Source of the DNA: Quadrisphaera setariae
Lineage (GTDB): Bacteria > Actinomycetota > Actinomycetes > Actinomycetales > Quadrisphaeraceae
Reading direction: 5' to 3'
DNA length: 64,000 nucleotides
Assembly (NCBI RefSeq): GCF_008041935.1
Contig: NZ_VKAC01000005.1
Span: forward strand, 248,001 to 312,000
A program made the position numbers and the translations under genes. Below the pieces are notes generated by a model. It did no database searches. It was not told the origin of the DNA and saw only the letters and a list, made by a program, of their open reading frames with translations. Numbering within the stretch: position 1 is the first letter of the stretch; each line of letters starts with the position of its first letter. Below are positions 61,110-64,000 of this stretch, in pieces.

Positions 61110-62267
61110 GTGCGGCACTTCGACCACCTGAGCCCCGACCAGGAGCACCAGCTGTTCCTGCACCCGCCGCAGCCGGTGGACGTCGACGACGACCCGGCCC
61201 TGCTGGCCGTGGCCCTCGGAGCCACGCTGTACCTGCCCGCCGACAGGCCCGCGCTGTCCTCCGACGTGCTGCGCCAGCGGGCCGCGGGCGTGCTCAGCGT
61301 GGTGCTGTGCCTCGAGGACGCCGTCGCCGACCACGCCGTCGAGGCCGCCCAGCGCAACCTCGTGCACCACCTGCGCGCGCTCGCCGCCTCCGGGGCCGAC
61401 GGCCCGCTGGTCTTCGTGCGGGTGCGCCGCCCCGAGCAGGTCGGCGAGCTCGTCGCGTCCCTGGGGGCCGACGCCGGCGTCCTGACGGGCTTCGTGCTGC
61501 CCAAGTTCACCGCTGCCACCGGTGAGCCCTTCCTGCGCGCGGTGGAGGACGCCGCGGTGGCCGCCGGGCACCAGCTGCGCGTCATGCCGGTCGTGGAGTC
61601 TCCCGAGGTGGCCCACCTGGAGACGCGCGTCGCATCGCTCGAGGGGATCCGGGCGCTGCTGGCCCGGCACCGCGAGTCGGTGCTGGCGGTGCGCATCGGC
61701 GCCACCGACCTGTCGTCCGCCTTCGGGCTGCGCCGCCGGCGCGAGCTGACGGTCTACGACGTGCGGGTGGTGGCCGACGTCATCGCCGACGTCGTCAACG
61801 TGCTCGGGCGGCCCGGGGACGACGGCCACGTGGTCACCGGGCCGGTGTGGGAGTACTTCACGCGTCCGGAGCGCGTGTTCAAGCCGCAGCTGCGCGAGAC
61901 GCCGTTCCGCGTGCACGACGAGCGCCCGCTGCGCACGGAGCTGCTCGCCGAGGGGCTGGACGGGCTGATCCGCGAGGTGGTGCTCGACCAGGCCAACGGG
62001 CTGACCGGCAAGACGGTCATCCACCCGTCGCACGTGGCGGTGGTGCACGCGCTCTCGGTGGTGGCGCACGAGGAGCACGCGGACGCCCTCGACGTGCTCG
62101 GCGCCGGCGGTGGCGGCGTCGCCGCCTCCTCGTACGGCAACAAGATGAACGAGGCCAAGCCGCACCGCGCGTGGGCGGAGCGGTTGAGCCGCCGGGCCCG
62201 GGTCTTCGGCGTGGCGCGCCCGACCACCTCCTTCGTGGACCTGCTGGGAGCGGTGACGGCCCGGTGA
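61110..62267 (+). CDS. HpcH/HpaI aldolase/CitE-like protein of the Ter metabolite branch
   Basis: 385 residues from GTG at 61110. TIM-barrel lyase: VVLCLEDAVADHAVEAAQRN, RVMPVVESPEVAHLETRV, VRIGATDLSSAFGLRRRREL and TGKTVIHPSHVAVVHAL. In Ter systems this lyase is predicted to work with phosphoribosyltransferase and StiP-like proteins to make a nucleoside-like metabolite. Overlaps the next gene by GTGA. Confidence 0.88.
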   Translation: MRHFDHLSPDQEHQLFLHPPQPVDVDDDPALLAVALGATLYLPADRPALSSDVLRQRAAGVLSVVLCLEDAVADHAVEAAQRNLVHHLRALAASGADGPLVFVRVRRPEQVGELVASLGADAGVLTGFVLPKFTAATGEPFLRAVEDAAVAAGHQLRVMPVVESPEVAHLETRVASLEGIRALLARHRESVLAVRIGATDLSSAFGLRRRRELTVYDVRVVADVIADVVNVLGRPGDDGHVVTGPVWEYFTRPERVFKPQLRETPFRVHDERPLRTELLAEGLDGLIREVVLDQANGLTGKTVIHPSHVAVVHALSVVAHEEHADALDVLGAGGGGVAASSYGNKMNEAKPHRAWAERLSRRARVFGVARPTTSFVDLLGAVTAR

Positions 62268-64000
62268 GCGGTTCGAGCACGGGTCCGAGCGCTGGCTGGA
62301 GCGGTGCGTGGGTGGCGCGCGAGCTGGGCGTCGACGTCCGGACCACCGCCGCCACGGGGTCGCTGAGGGTCACCGACCTCGTGGGCCTGGCGGTGCGTCG
62401 CAACCCCCGCCGCGCCCACCTGCTGGTGAGCCGGGTGCTGGGCAAGCACGTCCCCGCCGACCCCCGCCTGGTGCGGGGTGCGGGCCTGCTGCTCGGCACG
62501 CTCGTGGGAGACCTCCTGACCGGCCGCGGTGGGGACGGCGGGGCGGCGGCTGAGGGTGGTGACCTGCTCGCTGCGGCCCTGCGGACCCCCGAGGACGACG
62601 ACGCCGCCGACCGGCTCGTCGAGCTCTGCTCGGCGGCCGCCCGCGAGCGCCCTCGGGTGGAGGCGCTGGTGCTGGGGTACGCCGAGACGGCCACCGGGCT
62701 GGGGCACCTCGTGGGTGACGCCCTCGACGTCGCCGTGCTGCACTCCACGCGGCGCTCGGTGGGGCGCCCGCCGGCCGGCGCCTTCGAGGAGGCGCACTCC
62801 CACGCCACGGGGCACCTCCTGCTGCCCGACGACCCCGGTCTGCTGACGGGGGAGCGGCCGGTGGTGCTGGTCGACGACGAGCTGTCGACGGGTGCGACGG
62901 TGATCGACACCGTCAGGAGCCTGCAGCGGGTGGCGCCGCGGGAGCGCTGGGTGGTGGCGACGCTGGTGGACCTGCGCTCCGAGGCCGACCGGACGCGGAT
63001 GGCCGAGGCCGCCGCAGAGCTGGGTGTCCGCCTCGACGTCGTCGCGCTGGCCTCGGGGACCGTCGACCTGCCGCCGGACGTGCTGCGCCGCGGCGCGGAG
63101 CTGGTCGCGCGCGTGGAGGGCACAGCCGCGCAGCAGCGACCGGAGCCCGGCGTGGTGACCCCTGCTGGTCGTCCGGCTGGTCGTCCCGCTGGTCGACCGA
63201 GCAGCGGGCCGGTGGTCGAGGTGGCTGGCCGGGTGGCGCGCGGCTTCCGCGACGGGGGGCGCCACGGGTTCGCGGATGAGCACCGTTCGGGCACCGCCGC
63301 CTCGGTGCCGGGGATGGCCGCCCAGGTGGAGGTCGCCCTCGGGCCGGAGCTGGGCGCGGGCGGGCGGCTGCTGGTGCTCGGCACCGAGGAGCTCATGCAC
63401 GTGCCGCTGCTCGTGGCCGACGAGCTGCGCCGCCGGCTGGCGCCTCGCCGCGTGGTGGTCCGCAGCTCCAGCACCACGCGGTCTCCGGTGCTGGCCGTGG
63501 ACGACCCGGGCTGCGCCGTCCGGACCGCGCTGCGCTTCGCCGCGCACGACCATCCCGACGACGCCCGCGACGCCTCGCAGGCGGCGAGGTACGCCTACAA
63601 CGTCGCCCCCGGTGAGGGGCAGGACGCGTACGACGCCGCGGTCCTCGTGGTCGACTCCGCGAGCGGCGACTGGGACGGGCCCCCGTCGTCGTCCTCGGAG
63701 CCCCCGCTGCCCCGCCTGACCGACGTCCTCACCAGCGCCGTGGCAGGACCGGTGGTGGTGCTGGAGGTGCCCAGCCACCGGCCCGCGCCCGAGCCGCTGC
63801 GGGGACCCGCCTTCGGCTCCTGCGCCGGCGAGGAGGTCGGGTGGCTGCTCACAGACCTGTCCGGCGCGGCGCTGGAGGCGCCCGTCGAGGACCGCGAGCG
63901 CGCGGTGCAGACGGGAAGGGCCCACTACTCGGAGTCGCTGCCGGTCGAGCGCCGTCCCGACGCCGCCTACCTCGCGCTGTTCGAGCAGGCCCTGCAGGCC
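62264..64000 (+). CDS. phosphoribosyltransferase-TRSP protein with StiP-like extension (partial, runs off window)
   Basis: At least 579 residues from GTG at 62264; no stop before the window end. PRTase core (about 150-240) with the PRPP loop VVLVDDELSTGATVIDT, then a TRSP-like region (about 335-500: LVLGTEELMHVPLLVADELR). From about 510 the sequence EEVGWLLTDLSGAALEA and GRAHYSESLP resembles the start of a StiP cysteine-protease-like domain, normally a separate gene. Fusion or read-through into the next domain is the simplest reading; the rest lies outside. Confidence 0.82.
   Translation, partial: MSGSSTGPSAGWSGAWVARELGVDVRTTAATGSLRVTDLVGLAVRRNPRRAHLLVSRVLGKHVPADPRLVRGAGLLLGTLVGDLLTGRGGDGGAAAEGGDLLAAALRTPEDDDAADRLVELCSAAARERPRVEALVLGYAETATGLGHLVGDALDVAVLHSTRRSVGRPPAGAFEEAHSHATGHLLLPDDPGLLTGERPVVLVDDELSTGATVIDTVRSLQRVAPRERWVVATLVDLRSEADRTRMAEAAAELGVRLDVVALASGTVDLPPDVLRRGAELVARVEGTAAQQRPEPGVVTPAGRPAGRPAGRPSSGPVVEVAGRVARGFRDGGRHGFADEHRSGTAASVPGMAAQVEVALGPELGAGGRLLVLGTEELMHVPLLVADELRRRLAPRRVVVRSSSTTRSPVLAVDDPGCAVRTALRFAAHDHPDDARDASQAARYAYNVAPGEGQDAYDAAVLVVDSASGDWDGPPSSSSEPPLPRLTDVLTSAVAGPVVVLEVPSHRPAPEPLRGPAFGSCAGEEVGWLLTDLSGAALEAPVEDRERAVQTGRAHYSESLPVERRPDAAYLALFEQALQA

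Noticed and set aside
54976-64000. Ter operon as cargo of the integrated element
   Set aside because: It lies outside the right attachment repeat and shares host codon use, so it is host DNA separated from ychF by the insertion.

Overview
The window reads as chromosomal DNA of a very GC-rich actinomycete. Almost every third codon position is G or C, GTG starts and GTGA start/stop overlaps are common, and actinobacterial markers are present: mycothiol conjugate amidase, a WhiB-like protein, DUF4307 and DUF4245 proteins, and MocR and LacI regulators. A member of the Kineosporiales is possible, but the sequence alone does not settle the genus.

Positions 1-3.8 kb hold a LysM membrane protein and a compact cassette. 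It consists of a divergent small HTH regulator, a 102-residue Asn/Asp/Ser-rich peptide with a leader-like N-terminus, a strong hairpin, and a membrane M50 metalloprotease with an N-terminal PqqD/RRE-like domain. This looks like a minimal, possibly undescribed, peptide-processing system. Positions 3.8-13 kb hold a family 5 uracil-DNA glycosylase, type II NADH dehydrogenase, an unusual short-variable-arm tRNA with a UAA anticodon, and a quinate/shikimate catabolic operon (dehydroshikimate dehydratase fused to an HPPD-like half, shikimate dehydrogenase, MHS transporter) facing a LacI-type regulator. A Bax-inhibitor-like membrane protein follows.

Positions 13-44.8 kb are mostly housekeeping: cystathionine beta-synthase and gamma-synthase, a HerA-like ATPase, a MocR regulator with a set of repeated binding-site candidates facing a 56-residue membrane protein, MsrA, threonine ammonia-lyase, a DrrAB-type ABC exporter, GreA, Mca, a Z-prenyltransferase, a PhoH-like ATPase, a lytic transglycosylase-like protein, fumarase, carbonic anhydrase, a sugar kinase, exonuclease VII, IspH, a GH15 enzyme, RmuC and YchF.

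Positions 44,839-54,799 are an integrated 9.96-kb element inserted in the 3' end of ychF and bounded by a 15-bp direct repeat. It has a tyrosine integrase, an Xis-like protein, a helicase-like ATPase, a zinc-finger/TOPRIM primase with an iteron-like array inside its 5' end, an apparent scaffold, an HK97-type capsid protein, a connector-like protein, an ART-like protein and a WhiB-HTH fusion. No terminase, portal, protease, tail or lysis gene is recognisable. The layout resembles the phiRv1/phiRv2 type of small actinobacterial prophage-like elements and suggests a capsid-carrying phage satellite.

Positions 54.9-64 kb hold a Ter (tellurium/stress response) operon: four TerD-family proteins, two TerA-like proteins, a TelA protein, a small conserved protein, an HpcH/HpaI-type lyase, and a phosphoribosyltransferase-TRSP protein that appears fused to a StiP-like domain and runs off the window. 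All genes lie on the plus strand with short gaps or overlaps, consistent with one transcript that makes both Ca-binding TerD complexes and a predicted nucleoside-like metabolite.
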